NCBI RefSeq assembly: GCF_014490785.1
Contig: NZ_CP051488.1
Coordinates: forward strand, 186,001 to 250,000
Direction: 5' to 3'
From: Kosakonia sp. SMBL-WEM22
GTDB taxonomy: Bacteria > Pseudomonadota > Gammaproteobacteria > Enterobacterales > Enterobacteriaceae
Length of the DNA: 64,000 bases
The position numbers and the translations under genes were made by a program. Below the pieces are notes generated by a model that searched no databases, had not been told where the DNA came from, and was given only the letters and a program-made list of their open reading frames with translations. The stretch's first letter is position 1. The number at the start of each line of letters is the position of its first letter. Shown piece by piece: positions 8,554-16,733 of this stretch.

Positions 8554-8583
8554 AAAAACCCAACCGCAAGGTTGGGTTTTTTG
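8554..8583 (+). terminator. Second rho-independent terminator after the tRNA remnant
   Basis: AAACCCAACC-GCAA-GGTTGGGTTT followed by TTTG. It mirrors the tRNA-terminator layout just upstream, supporting duplication of a tRNA-terminator unit. Confidence 0.85.
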
Positions 8584-8603
8584 CTTTCTGCGTCCGCACC
8601 ATT

Positions 8604-8998
8604 GCCTGATGGCGGCTTCGCCTTATCAGGCCTACGCGATCCAGCAAAACCATCAATTCCGTAGGCCGGATAAGCGTTCACGCGCCATCCGGCAAAACCA
8701 GCGATTTCGTAGGCAGTGCCCCGTAGGCCGGATAAGCGTTTACGCGCCATCCGGCAAAACCAGCGATTCCGCAGGCAGTGCCCCGTAGGCCGGATAAGCG
8801 TTCACGCGCCATCCGGCAAAACCAGCGATTCCGCAGGCAGTGCCCCGTAGGCCGGATAAGCGTTCACGCGCCATCCGGCAAAACCAGCGATTCCGCAGAC
8901 AGTGCCCCGTAGGCCGGATAAGCGTTTACGCGCCATCCGGCAAAACCATCGATTCATGCATCCGTAGGCCGGATAAGCGTTCACGCGTCATCCGGCAA
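8604..8998. repeat. REP element followed by six tandem REP units of 62-bp period
   Basis: An inverted REP-like sequence (GCCTGATGGCGGCTTCGCC) at 8604-8637 precedes six copies beginning GTAGGCCGGATAAGCG at 8661, 8723, 8785, 8847, 8909 and 8963. Each is a hairpin closing with CGCCATCCGGC. Five starts are exactly 62 bases apart except the last interval of 54. The spacer (AACCAGCGATTCCGCAGGCAGTGCCCC) is also repeated, so this is a true tandem array like a BIME, between tRNA-Pro and dppA. Confidence 0.95.
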
Positions 8999-9037
8999 AC
9001 CGCCAATTCCGCAGTCAATCCATCCGGCAAAAATCAA

Positions 9038-9607
9038 AACTCACCGAAACTCCCCTTATCCCTGCTTCCCGCTGCCTGACGGTTATTTTTTGCGATATTC
9101 CATTGTATTTATTTATATATCTAACGATCTTTTTTCGCGTTGCTTATGGATAAACTCAGCATTTTGCGCTGTGCGTTTTAGCGTTCGCGGGATATACCGC
9201 TCAGATAATCATCATCCTGGTAGAAATTTTTCATAATCTGCATGAATGTTAATCACTGGGTAAGGGCGCTTTATAAGGGGAATATCCTGCTTTCTCGCCC
9301 TTAGCATAAATTTCCCTGCTGAATATGGCGGCTTGAACTTTTTTTTAACTTTGTTTGCCGATTCTCACCGTCGTTGTAAATCCCGGTTACCTGTATTGAC
9401 GTTTTGACATTCTGTTGACAGATTGTAGGGCATGAGGGGCATTTCATGGAGAATCTGTACTGCAACTCAGTCAACCTTGTGAAAGGAATCCCCATCTCTC
9501 ATAACGCCTGCGGGCACAACCGACCAGACCGGGTAAAAAACAAAAAAAGGCCTGTCGGACATACCCACTGCATGGGTAACAACACATATCACATTGGAGC
9601 AGAATCA
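9038..9607 (+). other. dppA upstream region and long leader without a gene
   Basis: This stretch is AT-rich compared with its surroundings and has no convincing ORF; an in-frame extension of dppA from 9446 has no signal-peptide character. Near 9397-9420 three TTGAC sequences occur close together, suitable as -35 boxes, but no clear -10 was identified. The CAACACATATCACA stretch just before the dppA ribosome site resembles the region targeted by the small RNA GcvB in E. coli dppA; this is an inference from position and CA-richness. Confidence 0.5.
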
Positions 9608-11215
9608 ATGAGTATTTCCTTGAAGAAGTCAGGGATGCTGAAGCTCGGTCTTAGCCTGGTGGCCATGACCGTCGCGGCAAGCGTGCAGGCTAAAACCCTG
9701 GTTTATTGTTCTGAAGGTTCGCCCGAAGGCTTTAACCCACAGCTTTTCACCTCTGGTACCACTTACGATGCCAGCTCTGTGCCAATTTATAACCGTCTGG
9801 TTGAGTTCAAAACCGGCACCACGGAAGTGATTCCGGGTCTGGCCGAGAAGTGGGACATCAGCGAAGACGGCAAAACCTACACTTTCCACCTGCGTAAAGG
9901 CGTGAAGTGGCAGGACAACAAAGAGTTCAAACCGACGCGTGAATTCAACGCCGATGACGTAGTGTTCTCTTTCGATCGCCAGAAAAACGCCCAGAACCCG
10001 TACCATAAAGTTTCTGGCGGCAGCTACGAATACTTCGAAGGCATGGGCCTGCCAGATCTGATTAGCGAAGTGAAAAAAGTCGACGATCACACCGTGCAGT
10101 TCGTGTTGACGCGCCCGGAATCGCCGTTCCTCGCGGATCTGGCGATGGACTTCGCCTCCATCCTCTCCAAAGAGTACGCGGACAACATGCTGAAAGCGGG
10201 CACGCCGGACAAAGTTGACCTCAACCCAATCGGTACCGGTCCGTTCCAGCTGCTGCAATACCAGAAAGACTCGCGCATTCTCTACAAAGCGTTTGAAGGC
10301 TTCTGGGGCACCAAGCCGAAGATCGATCGCCTGGTCTTCTCCATTACGCCGGATGCTTCCGTGCGTTACGCCAAGCTGCAGAAAAACGAATGTCAGGTGA
10401 TGCCATACCCGAACCCGGCTGACATCGCGCGCATGAAGCAGGACAAAAACATTAACCTGATGGAGCAGGCTGGCCTGAACGTCGGTTACATGTCCTTCAA
10501 CACCGAGAAAAAACCGTTTGATGACGTGAAAGTGCGCCAGGCGCTGACCTACGCGGTAAACAAAGAAGCGATCATCAAAGCGGTCTATCAGGGCGCGGGC
10601 GTGGCGGCGAAGAACCTGATCCCGCCGACCATGTGGGGCTATAACGACGACGTTAAAGACTACACCTACGATCCGGAGAAGGCGAAGCAGCTGCTGAAAG
10701 AGTCCGGTCATGAGAAGGGCTTCACCGTTGAGCTGTGGGCGATGCCGGTACAGCGTCCCTACAACCCGAACGCGCGCCGTATGGCTGAGATGATTCAGTC
10801 TGACTGGGCGAAAGTGGGCGTACAGGCCAAAATCGTTACCTACGAGTGGGGCGAATACCTCAAGCGCGCGAAAGCGGGCGAGCACCAGGCTGTCATGATG
10901 GGCTGGACCGGTGACAACGGGGATCCGGATAACTTCTTCGCCACCCTGTTCAGCTGCGCAGCGGCGAAAGATGGTTCCAACTACTCACGCTGGTGCTACA
11001 AGCCGTTTGAAGATCTGATTCAGCCGGCGCGCGCCACTGACGATCACAACAAGCGTATTGAGCTCTACAAACAAGCGCAGGTAGTGATGCATGACCAGGC
11101 TCCGGCGCTGATCGTCGCGCACTCCACCGTCTATGAGCCAGTGCGTAAAGAGGTGAAAGGCTATGTGGTTGATCCATTAGGCAAACACCACTTCGAAAAC
11201 GTCTCTGTCGAATAA
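9608..11215 (+). CDS. dppA: Dipeptide-binding periplasmic protein DppA
   Basis: A 535-residue SBP family 5 protein, the same length as E. coli DppA. A signal peptide of 28 residues ends SVQA before KTLVYCSEGSPEGFNPQ. The family's central stretch (IGTGPFQLLQYQKDSRI) and the ligand-domain MGWTGDNGDPDNFF are present. It binds dipeptides, and also haem or peptide-chemotaxis signals through Tap in E. coli, and passes them to DppBCDF. The start at MSISLKKSGML is chosen for signal-peptide fit and the GGAGC ribosome site before it. It is the first gene of dppABCDF, with a 141-base gap to dppB that may allow higher dppA expression. Confidence 0.96.
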   Translation: MSISLKKSGMLKLGLSLVAMTVAASVQAKTLVYCSEGSPEGFNPQLFTSGTTYDASSVPIYNRLVEFKTGTTEVIPGLAEKWDISEDGKTYTFHLRKGVKWQDNKEFKPTREFNADDVVFSFDRQKNAQNPYHKVSGGSYEYFEGMGLPDLISEVKKVDDHTVQFVLTRPESPFLADLAMDFASILSKEYADNMLKAGTPDKVDLNPIGTGPFQLLQYQKDSRILYKAFEGFWGTKPKIDRLVFSITPDASVRYAKLQKNECQVMPYPNPADIARMKQDKNINLMEQAGLNVGYMSFNTEKKPFDDVKVRQALTYAVNKEAIIKAVYQGAGVAAKNLIPPTMWGYNDDVKDYTYDPEKAKQLLKESGHEKGFTVELWAMPVQRPYNPNARRMAEMIQSDWAKVGVQAKIVTYEWGEYLKRAKAGEHQAVMMGWTGDNGDPDNFFATLFSCAAAKDGSNYSRWCYKPFEDLIQPARATDDHNKRIELYKQAQVVMHDQAPALIVAHSTVYEPVRKEVKGYVVDPLGKHHFENVSVE

Positions 11216-11356
11216 TAAGTAAAATGCCTGACTTCCCCCTCTTCGCTGGGAGAGGGGGAAAGGTCTGTTCCCTCTTTTAATGAGAGTGGAAATACATTTG
11301 TGAGCAATACAGACGTGCCGTCGCCAGGCGTCGCGTCACTACTGAGAATCCGGGTT

Positions 11357-12376
11357 ATGTTGCAGTTCATCCTCCGACGTCTGGGGTTAGTTATCCCGAC
11401 GTTTATCGGTATCACCCTTCTCACCTTTGCCTTTGTCCATATGATCCCCGGCGATCCGGTGATGATCATGGCGGGTGAGCGTGGTATCTCCCCTGAGCGT
11501 CACGCTCAGTTGCTGGCCGAGCTCGGTCTCGACAAGCCGCTGTGGGAACAGTATGTCCACTATGTGTGGGGCGTATTGCACGGCGATTTAGGTCTCTCAT
11601 TGAAGAGCCGTCTTCCGGTGTGGGACGAATTCGTGCCGCGCTTTAAAGCCACGCTAGAACTGGGCGTCTGCGCGATGATCTTCGCCGTTGCCGTCGGCAT
11701 TCCGGTGGGCGTACTCGCTGCGGTCAAACGCGGCTCCATCTTCGATCACACCGCCGTGAGCCTGGCGCTAACCGGCTACTCCATGCCGATCTTCTGGTGG
11801 GGCATGATGCTGATTATGCTGGTCTCGGTGCAGCTAAACCTGACGCCGGTCTCCGGGCGCGTCAGCGATATGGTGTTCCTCGATGACACCAACCCGCTCA
11901 CCGGCTTTATGCTCATCGACACCGCCATCTGGGGCGAAGAGGGCAACTTTATTGATGCCGTCGCGCACATGATCCTGCCGGCAGTCGTGCTCGGCACTAT
12001 TCCGCTGGCGGTGATTGTGCGTATGACGCGCTCCTCGATGCTGGAAGTGCTGGGCGAAGATTACATCCGCACCGCGCGCGCCAAAGGGCTGACCCGTATG
12101 CGGGTGATTATCGTCCACGCCCTGCGCAACGCGATGCTGCCGGTGGTGACGGTTATCGGTCTGCAAGTCGGCACCATGCTGGCAGGGGCGATTCTGACGG
12201 AAACCATCTTCTCCTGGCCGGGCCTTGGCCGCTGGCTGATTGATGCACTGCAACGCCGCGACTATCCGGTGGTGCAGGGCGGGGTGCTGCTGGTCGCGAC
12301 GATGATTATCCTCGTCAACCTGCTGGTCGACCTGCTGTACGGCGTGGTGAACCCGCGTATTCGGCATAAGAAGTAA
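11357..12376 (+). CDS. dppB: Dipeptide ABC transporter permease DppB
   Basis: A 339-residue inner-membrane permease, matching E. coli DppB exactly in length, with about six transmembrane helices. The EAA-type loop that contacts the ATPases is visible (EDYIRTARAKGLTRMRVIIVHALRNAMLP, G at the usual place). The start MLQFILRRLG is used; an upstream in-frame GTG at 11300 would add 19 residues lacking in the family. Together with DppC it forms the membrane channel. Confidence 0.94.
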   Translation: MLQFILRRLGLVIPTFIGITLLTFAFVHMIPGDPVMIMAGERGISPERHAQLLAELGLDKPLWEQYVHYVWGVLHGDLGLSLKSRLPVWDEFVPRFKATLELGVCAMIFAVAVGIPVGVLAAVKRGSIFDHTAVSLALTGYSMPIFWWGMMLIMLVSVQLNLTPVSGRVSDMVFLDDTNPLTGFMLIDTAIWGEEGNFIDAVAHMILPAVVLGTIPLAVIVRMTRSSMLEVLGEDYIRTARAKGLTRMRVIIVHALRNAMLPVVTVIGLQVGTMLAGAILTETIFSWPGLGRWLIDALQRRDYPVVQGGVLLVATMIILVNLLVDLLYGVVNPRIRHKK

Positions 12377-12385
12377 GGGGCCATC

Positions 12386-13288
12386 ATGTCACAAGTTACT
12401 GAAAATAAAGTTATCACTGCGCCGGTGCCAATGACGCCGATGCAGGAGTTCTGGCACTACTTCAAACGCAACAAAGGCGCAGTTGTCGGCCTGGCCTATG
12501 TCGTGGTGATGTTGATTATCGCCATCTTCGCCAACTTCATCGCGCCGCATAACCCGGCAGAGCAGTTCCGCGATGCGCTGCTGGCGCCGCCGGTGTGGCA
12601 GGATGGCGGCACCTGGACGCACATCCTCGGCACCGACGATGTGGGCCGCGACACGCTGTCGCGCCTGATGTTCGGCGCGCGCCTCTCGCTGCTGGTTGGC
12701 TGCCTGGTGGTGGCGCTGTCGCTGGTCGCCGGGATTATCCTCGGCCTGGTGGCGGGCTACTTCGGCGGCCTTATCGACAACATCATTATGCGCGTCGTCG
12801 ATATCATGCTGGCACTGCCGAGCCTGCTGCTGGCGCTGGTGCTGGTGGCGATCTTCGGCCCGTCGATTGTTAACGCCTCGCTGGCGCTAACCTTTGTCGC
12901 CCTGCCGCACTATGTGCGTCTGACGCGCGCCGCCGTACTGGTGGAGGTGAACCGCGACTATGTGACCGCCTCCCGCGTGGCGGGGGCAGGTGCGATGCGT
13001 CAAATGTTCGTCAATATTTTCCCGAACTGCCTTGCGCCGCTGATCGTACAGGCGTCGCTCGGCTTCTCTAACGCCATTCTCGATATGGCTGCCCTTGGCT
13101 TCCTCGGCATGGGTGCACAGCCGCCAACACCGGAGTGGGGCACCATGCTCTCCGACGTGTTGCAGTTCGCACAGAGTGCCTGGTGGGTCGTGACCTTCCC
13201 GGGTCTGGCGATCCTGCTGACGGTGCTGGCATTTAACCTGATGGGTGACGGACTGCGTGATGCGCTCGACCCCAAACTGAAGCAGTAA
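12386..13288 (+). CDS. dppC: Dipeptide ABC transporter permease DppC
   Basis: A 300-residue permease (same length as E. coli DppC) with an N-terminal OppC-type extension (VPMTPMQEFWHYFKRNKGAV), about six transmembrane helices and the EAA loop (RDYVTASRVAGAGAMRQMFVNIFPNCLAPL). It starts ten bases after dppB, with AAGGGGCC as ribosome site, and pairs with DppB in the membrane. Confidence 0.95.
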   Translation: MSQVTENKVITAPVPMTPMQEFWHYFKRNKGAVVGLAYVVVMLIIAIFANFIAPHNPAEQFRDALLAPPVWQDGGTWTHILGTDDVGRDTLSRLMFGARLSLLVGCLVVALSLVAGIILGLVAGYFGGLIDNIIMRVVDIMLALPSLLLALVLVAIFGPSIVNASLALTFVALPHYVRLTRAAVLVEVNRDYVTASRVAGAGAMRQMFVNIFPNCLAPLIVQASLGFSNAILDMAALGFLGMGAQPPTPEWGTMLSDVLQFAQSAWWVVTFPGLAILLTVLAFNLMGDGLRDALDPKLKQ

Positions 13289-13298
13289 GAGGTTCGAG

Positions 13299-14291
13299 AT
13301 GGCGTTATTAAATGTAGATAAATTATCGGTGCACTTCGGCGATGTTGGTGCCGAGTTCCGCGCCGTAGACCGCGTAAGCTACAGCGTAAACCAGGGCGAA
13401 GTGATCGGCATCGTTGGCGAATCCGGCTCCGGTAAATCGGTCAGCTCGCTGGCAATCATGGGACTGATTGATTTCCCCGGCCGCGTGATGGCAGAGAAGC
13501 TGGAGTTTAACGGTCAGGATTTAACGCGGATTTCCGAAAAAGAGCGCCGCAGCCTGGTCGGCTCGGAAGTGGCGATGATTTTCCAGGATCCGATGACCAG
13601 CCTTAACCCCTGCTACACGGTCGGTTTCCAGATTATGGAGGCGATCAAAGTGCATCAGGGCGGTAATAAGAAAACCCGCCGCCAGCGGGCGATCGACCTG
13701 CTCAACCAGGTTGGCATTCCCGACCCGGCTTCGCGGCTGGACGTTTACCCGCACCAGCTTTCGGGTGGTATGAGCCAGCGCGTCATGATCGCGATGGCGA
13801 TTGCCTGCCAGCCGAAGCTGCTGATTGCCGATGAACCGACCACTGCGCTCGACGTGACTATTCAGGCGCAGATTATCGAGCTGCTGCTGGAGCTGCAGCA
13901 GCAGAAGAACATGGCGCTGATCCTGATCACGCACGATCTGGCGCTGGTGGCGGAAGCGGCGCACAAAATCATCGTCATGTATGCAGGCCAGGTGGTGGAA
14001 GCGGGCGAAGCGCGGGATATCTTCCGCGCGCCGCGTCACCCATACACCCAAGCGCTGCTGCGCGCGCTGCCGGAGTTTGCCCAGGACAAAGCGCGTCTGG
14101 CATCGCTGCCGGGTGTGGTGCCGGGGAAATATGACCGTCCGAGCGGCTGTCTGCTCAACCCGCGCTGCCCCTATGCGACGGACAAATGCCGCGTCGATGA
14201 GCCGGATCTGAACACCGTCGACGGCGGCCGCCAGTCCAAATGTCACTACCCACTCGATGATGCCGGGAGGCCGAATTATGAGTACGCATGA
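13299..14291 (+). CDS. dppD: Dipeptide ABC transporter ATPase DppD
   Basis: A 330-residue ABC ATPase (E. coli 327). Walker A GESGSGKS, signature LSGGMSQR, Walker B LLIADEPT, switch-H ITHDLA and the C-terminal oligopeptide-transporter domain with cysteines (LLNPRCPYATDKC), which in this family can bind an Fe-S cluster or metal. It hydrolyses ATP with DppF to power dipeptide import. Its 3' end overlaps dppF by 14 bases. Confidence 0.95.
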   Translation: MALLNVDKLSVHFGDVGAEFRAVDRVSYSVNQGEVIGIVGESGSGKSVSSLAIMGLIDFPGRVMAEKLEFNGQDLTRISEKERRSLVGSEVAMIFQDPMTSLNPCYTVGFQIMEAIKVHQGGNKKTRRQRAIDLLNQVGIPDPASRLDVYPHQLSGGMSQRVMIAMAIACQPKLLIADEPTTALDVTIQAQIIELLLELQQQKNMALILITHDLALVAEAAHKIIVMYAGQVVEAGEARDIFRAPRHPYTQALLRALPEFAQDKARLASLPGVVPGKYDRPSGCLLNPRCPYATDKCRVDEPDLNTVDGGRQSKCHYPLDDAGRPNYEYA

Positions 14292-15291
14292 GGCCACTTC
14301 GCAGCAGCCGCTGTTGCAGGCGATCGACCTGAAAAAACACTACCCGGTGAAGAAGGGCTTTTTCGCCCCGGAGCGCCTGGTTAAAGCGCTGGACGGTGTC
14401 TCGTTTTCGCTGGAGCGCGGCAAAACCCTGGCGGTGGTCGGCGAGTCCGGCTGCGGCAAATCAACGCTTGGCCGCCTGCTGACGATGATTGAAACGCCGA
14501 CCGGCGGCGAACTCTACTACCAGGGCCAGGATCTGCTCAAGCACGATCCGCAGGCGCAGAAGCTGCGTCGGCAGAAAATCCAAATCGTCTTCCAGAACCC
14601 CTATGGTTCGCTCAACCCGCGTAAAAAAGTGGGGCAGATCCTCGAAGAGCCGCTGTTGATTAACAGCTCGCTCAGCAAAGAGGCGCGCCGCGAGAAAGCG
14701 CTGGCGATGATGGCGAAAGTGGGGCTGAAAACCGAGCACTACGACCGCTATCCGCATATGTTCTCCGGCGGTCAGCGTCAGCGTATTGCCATCGCCCGTG
14801 GTCTGATGCTCGACCCGGATGTGGTGATTGCCGACGAACCGGTTTCAGCGCTCGACGTCTCCGTGCGTGCGCAGGTGCTGAACCTGATGATGGATCTGCA
14901 GCAGGATTTGGGGCTCTCCTACGTCTTTATCTCGCACGACCTGTCGGTAGTCGAGCACATTGCCGATGAGGTGATGGTGATGTATCTCGGCCGCTGCGTG
15001 GAGAAGGGCAGCAAAGAGCAGATCTTTGCCAACCCGCGGCATCCTTATACCCAGGCGCTGCTCTCCGCGACACCACGCCTTAACCCGGACGATCGCCGCG
15101 AGCGCATTAAGCTCACCGGCGAGCTGCCGAGCCCGCTTAACCCGCCGCCGGGCTGTGCCTTTAATGCCCGTTGTAGCCGTCGCTTCGGCCCCTGCACGCA
15201 GTTGCAGCCGCAGTTGAAGGAGTACAACGGTCAACTGGTGGCCTGTTTCGCGGTGGATAAGGATGAGAACCGCGAGATCCCGCAGGTGTAA
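14278..15291 (+). CDS. dppF: Dipeptide ABC transporter ATPase DppF
   Basis: A 337-residue ABC ATPase (E. coli 334) with Walker A GESGCGKS, signature FSGGQRQR, Walker B VVIADEPVSALD, and H-loop ISHDLS. The C-terminal cysteine segment (GCAFNARCSRRFGPC) matches the Opp/Dpp ATPase extension. The ATG used here (MSTHEATSQQ) follows GGGAGG within dppD and overlaps its end, so translation is probably coupled. It ends the operon; REP elements follow rather than E. coli yhjV. Confidence 0.95.
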   Translation: MSTHEATSQQPLLQAIDLKKHYPVKKGFFAPERLVKALDGVSFSLERGKTLAVVGESGCGKSTLGRLLTMIETPTGGELYYQGQDLLKHDPQAQKLRRQKIQIVFQNPYGSLNPRKKVGQILEEPLLINSSLSKEARREKALAMMAKVGLKTEHYDRYPHMFSGGQRQRIAIARGLMLDPDVVIADEPVSALDVSVRAQVLNLMMDLQQDLGLSYVFISHDLSVVEHIADEVMVMYLGRCVEKGSKEQIFANPRHPYTQALLSATPRLNPDDRRERIKLTGELPSPLNPPPGCAFNARCSRRFGPCTQLQPQLKEYNGQLVACFAVDKDENREIPQV

Positions 15292-15299
15292 GCTGATTT

Positions 15300-15331
15300 G
15301 TAGGCCGGATAAGCGTAGCGCCATCCGGCAA
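15300..15331. repeat. REP element after dppF
   Basis: GTAGGCCGGATAAGCG followed by TAGCGCCATCCGGCA forms the usual imperfect REP hairpin, nine bases after the dppF stop. Confidence 0.9.
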
Positions 15332-15355
15332 TGAGATTACCTCAGAGGAATGGTT

Positions 15356-15656
15356 CCGTTCACCAGGCGCTGGGGAGTTTCATTAACCACTTATGCGGTG
15401 AACGGGACAAAGGGAGCGGCCGCGCTCCCCTTGTCAATCCCCGCGGCCCCGCAAGGAAATCGGTGCTGCGCACTGCGCTCACCTCCCGCGTGCCTGACCG
15501 CGGCCGGCTCGACTCGACTTACTCGTTCCATTCTGGAACTCGGTTTACTCGTCCCATCCATGGGACTCGCCCCTTCGGGGCCAGCGCAAGCGCTGTTCAA
15601 AATTGCTCCCGGCAATTTTGTCCTGTCTCGGTTCGCCTCTGTCCGCCATCCATGGC
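15356..15656. repeat. Chain of about ten perfect hairpins, unknown element
   Basis: Successive perfect stems: CCGTTCACC/GGTGAACGG (15356-15364 with 15397-15405) enclosing CCAG-GCG-CTGG; GGGAGCG/CGCTCCC (15412-15429), extendable by GACAA/TTGTC; GCGC-ACT-GCGC (15468-15478); CCGCG/CGCGG (15486-15503); GTTCCA-TTC-TGGAAC (15525-15539); GTCCCAT/ATGGGAC (15551-15566); GCCCC-TTC-GGGGC (15569-15581); AGCGC-AA-GCGCT (15583-15594); AAAATTGC/GCAATTTT (15599-15619); GCCAT/ATGGC (15645-15656). The stretch is flanked by REP elements. No frame in it resembles a known protein; the open frames are side effects of its composition. Confidence 0.75.
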
Positions 15657-15768
15657 GTCCAGACCTTGTCATTCCCGCTTCGGTTCGCCGATTTCAGCGG
15701 GGACACAATCCCCTCGCTGTCATATTGCAGATATAAAGCCGCACCAGTGTCGCTGAAAGCGCGGTTTT

Positions 15769-15923
15769 GTAGGCCGGATAAGGCGCAGCCGCCATCCGGC
15801 AATCAATGCCGGGGGATTTGATCCGGGTTGTTGCGGTTTTGTAGGCCGGATAAGGCGCAGCCGCCATCCGGCAATGGTGCGGCGGAGAAAATGCCTGATG
15901 GCGCTTCGCTTATCAGGCCTACG
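15769..15923. repeat. Three REP elements upstream of the type I cellulose operon
   Basis: GTAGGCCGGATAAGGCGCAGCC-type units at 15769-15801 and 15841-15873 in the same orientation, and an inverted GCCTGATGGCGCTTCGC unit at about 15892-15923. Each folds as a REP hairpin. Confidence 0.9.
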
Positions 15924-16313
15924 CGGTTTCAGAGGCTCTTCGTGCTGCATTATTCTGTTTATGCTCTTTTCTCGCCAATAAGCGCTGTTTAAATAAACTA
16001 ATTTACCTTTGGTGTTGGTATAAATATCGCCCGTCTATTTATTGTCAGCGATTAACGCTGTCGCCCCTCTTAGTGCCTAAAAAAAAAGATGCAAACAGCA
16101 GTATTGTTTATATATTTAGTGCCAGTTAAAGCGCGAATTAGCATCACTAAAATTACTAGCGCAACCGCAGGCCGCAGGTCATCGCCGTTTCATTCACCTG
16201 TACCTTCATAAAAAGCACCAACAATAAAACACATTCATCACCCTACGCGTGGCAGAAGAGCCTCTCCTGCCGGTGGGGAGTTCTCGTTTATTGCGTAAAT
16301 CACGGATTTAACA
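15924..16313 (+). other. AT-rich region before bcsO, no gene seen
   Basis: About 390 bases with no convincing ORF and lower GC than the flanking operon. It must hold the promoter of the type I cellulose operon, but no clear -35/-10 pair could be chosen by eye. A run of nine A residues lies near 16080-16088. Confidence 0.45.
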
Positions 16314-16733
16314 ATGAAGTATTATGATGATTTGCAGAGATTCAGGGAGAAGAGCGGCAAACAGCATCACGCCTTTAAAGACCTCTCTACCCAATCTCCT
16401 ACCGCCGGCCAGGGCAACTGGGCGATCCTCAATCAGCTCGCACCCGCTGATGAAAATGCCGGGCTGGCGCTGGGCGGGCATGTTGCCTCTCCGGTTCCAC
16501 ACCCCATTGATAGCGAGTGCTTCGCCTATGAGGCGCGAATAAGTACTCCGCCGACCCCGAGCGCCAGCCAATCCGAAAACATCCCTGCACAGCGTGCAGC
16601 CCCGCCTTCGCAGCGTGACGTCAGCATTCATTACGATCAGCTATTTGCCGCCAGGCCCGCACAGAACAAACCGCGCAGCCAGAAGAACCAGCCTCTACAA
16701 CCGTTGCTAGAAAGGATTGCCGCATGCCGCTGA
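16314..16733 (+). CDS. bcsO: Cellulose biosynthesis protein BcsO-like (proline-rich)
   Basis: A 139-residue, low-complexity protein rich in Pro, Ala and Gln in its middle (STPPTPSASQSENIP, QRAAPPSQ), with a conserved-looking N-terminus (MKYYDDLQRFREKS, GNWAILNQLAP) and C-terminus (YDQLFAARP, PLQPLLERIAACR). This matches the BcsO family found at the start of type I cellulose operons; its biochemical role is not established. There is no signal peptide or membrane segment, so it is probably cytoplasmic. Its stop overlaps the bcsQ start by ten bases. The ribosome site is weak, so the start is less certain than the frame. Confidence 0.8.
   Translation: MKYYDDLQRFREKSGKQHHAFKDLSTQSPTAGQGNWAILNQLAPADENAGLALGGHVASPVPHPIDSECFAYEARISTPPTPSASQSENIPAQRAAPPSQRDVSIHYDQLFAARPAQNKPRSQKNQPLQPLLERIAACR

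Noticed and set aside
8661..8998. Tandem repeats considered as a CRISPR array
   Set aside because: The spacers are copies of one another, the repeats are REP hairpins, and no cas gene is nearby.
9446..9607. N-terminal extension of dppA by 54 residues
   Set aside because: It would bury the signal peptide and is not family-like; the ATG at 9608 gives the exact DppA length and a good ribosome site.
9629..10885. 418-residue minus-strand frame opposite dppA
   Set aside because: A long antisense shadow of dppA caused by codon bias; no family resemblance.
15391..15672. 93-residue minus-strand frame (and plus-strand frames of 128-141 residues) in the hairpin array
   Set aside because: The frames follow the palindromic composition, lack ribosome sites, and have no recognisable protein features.
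15292..16313. Search for an Ldr/Ibs-type small toxin, as E. coli has ldrD near this place
   Set aside because: No short hydrophobic frame with the Ldr pattern was found on either strand.
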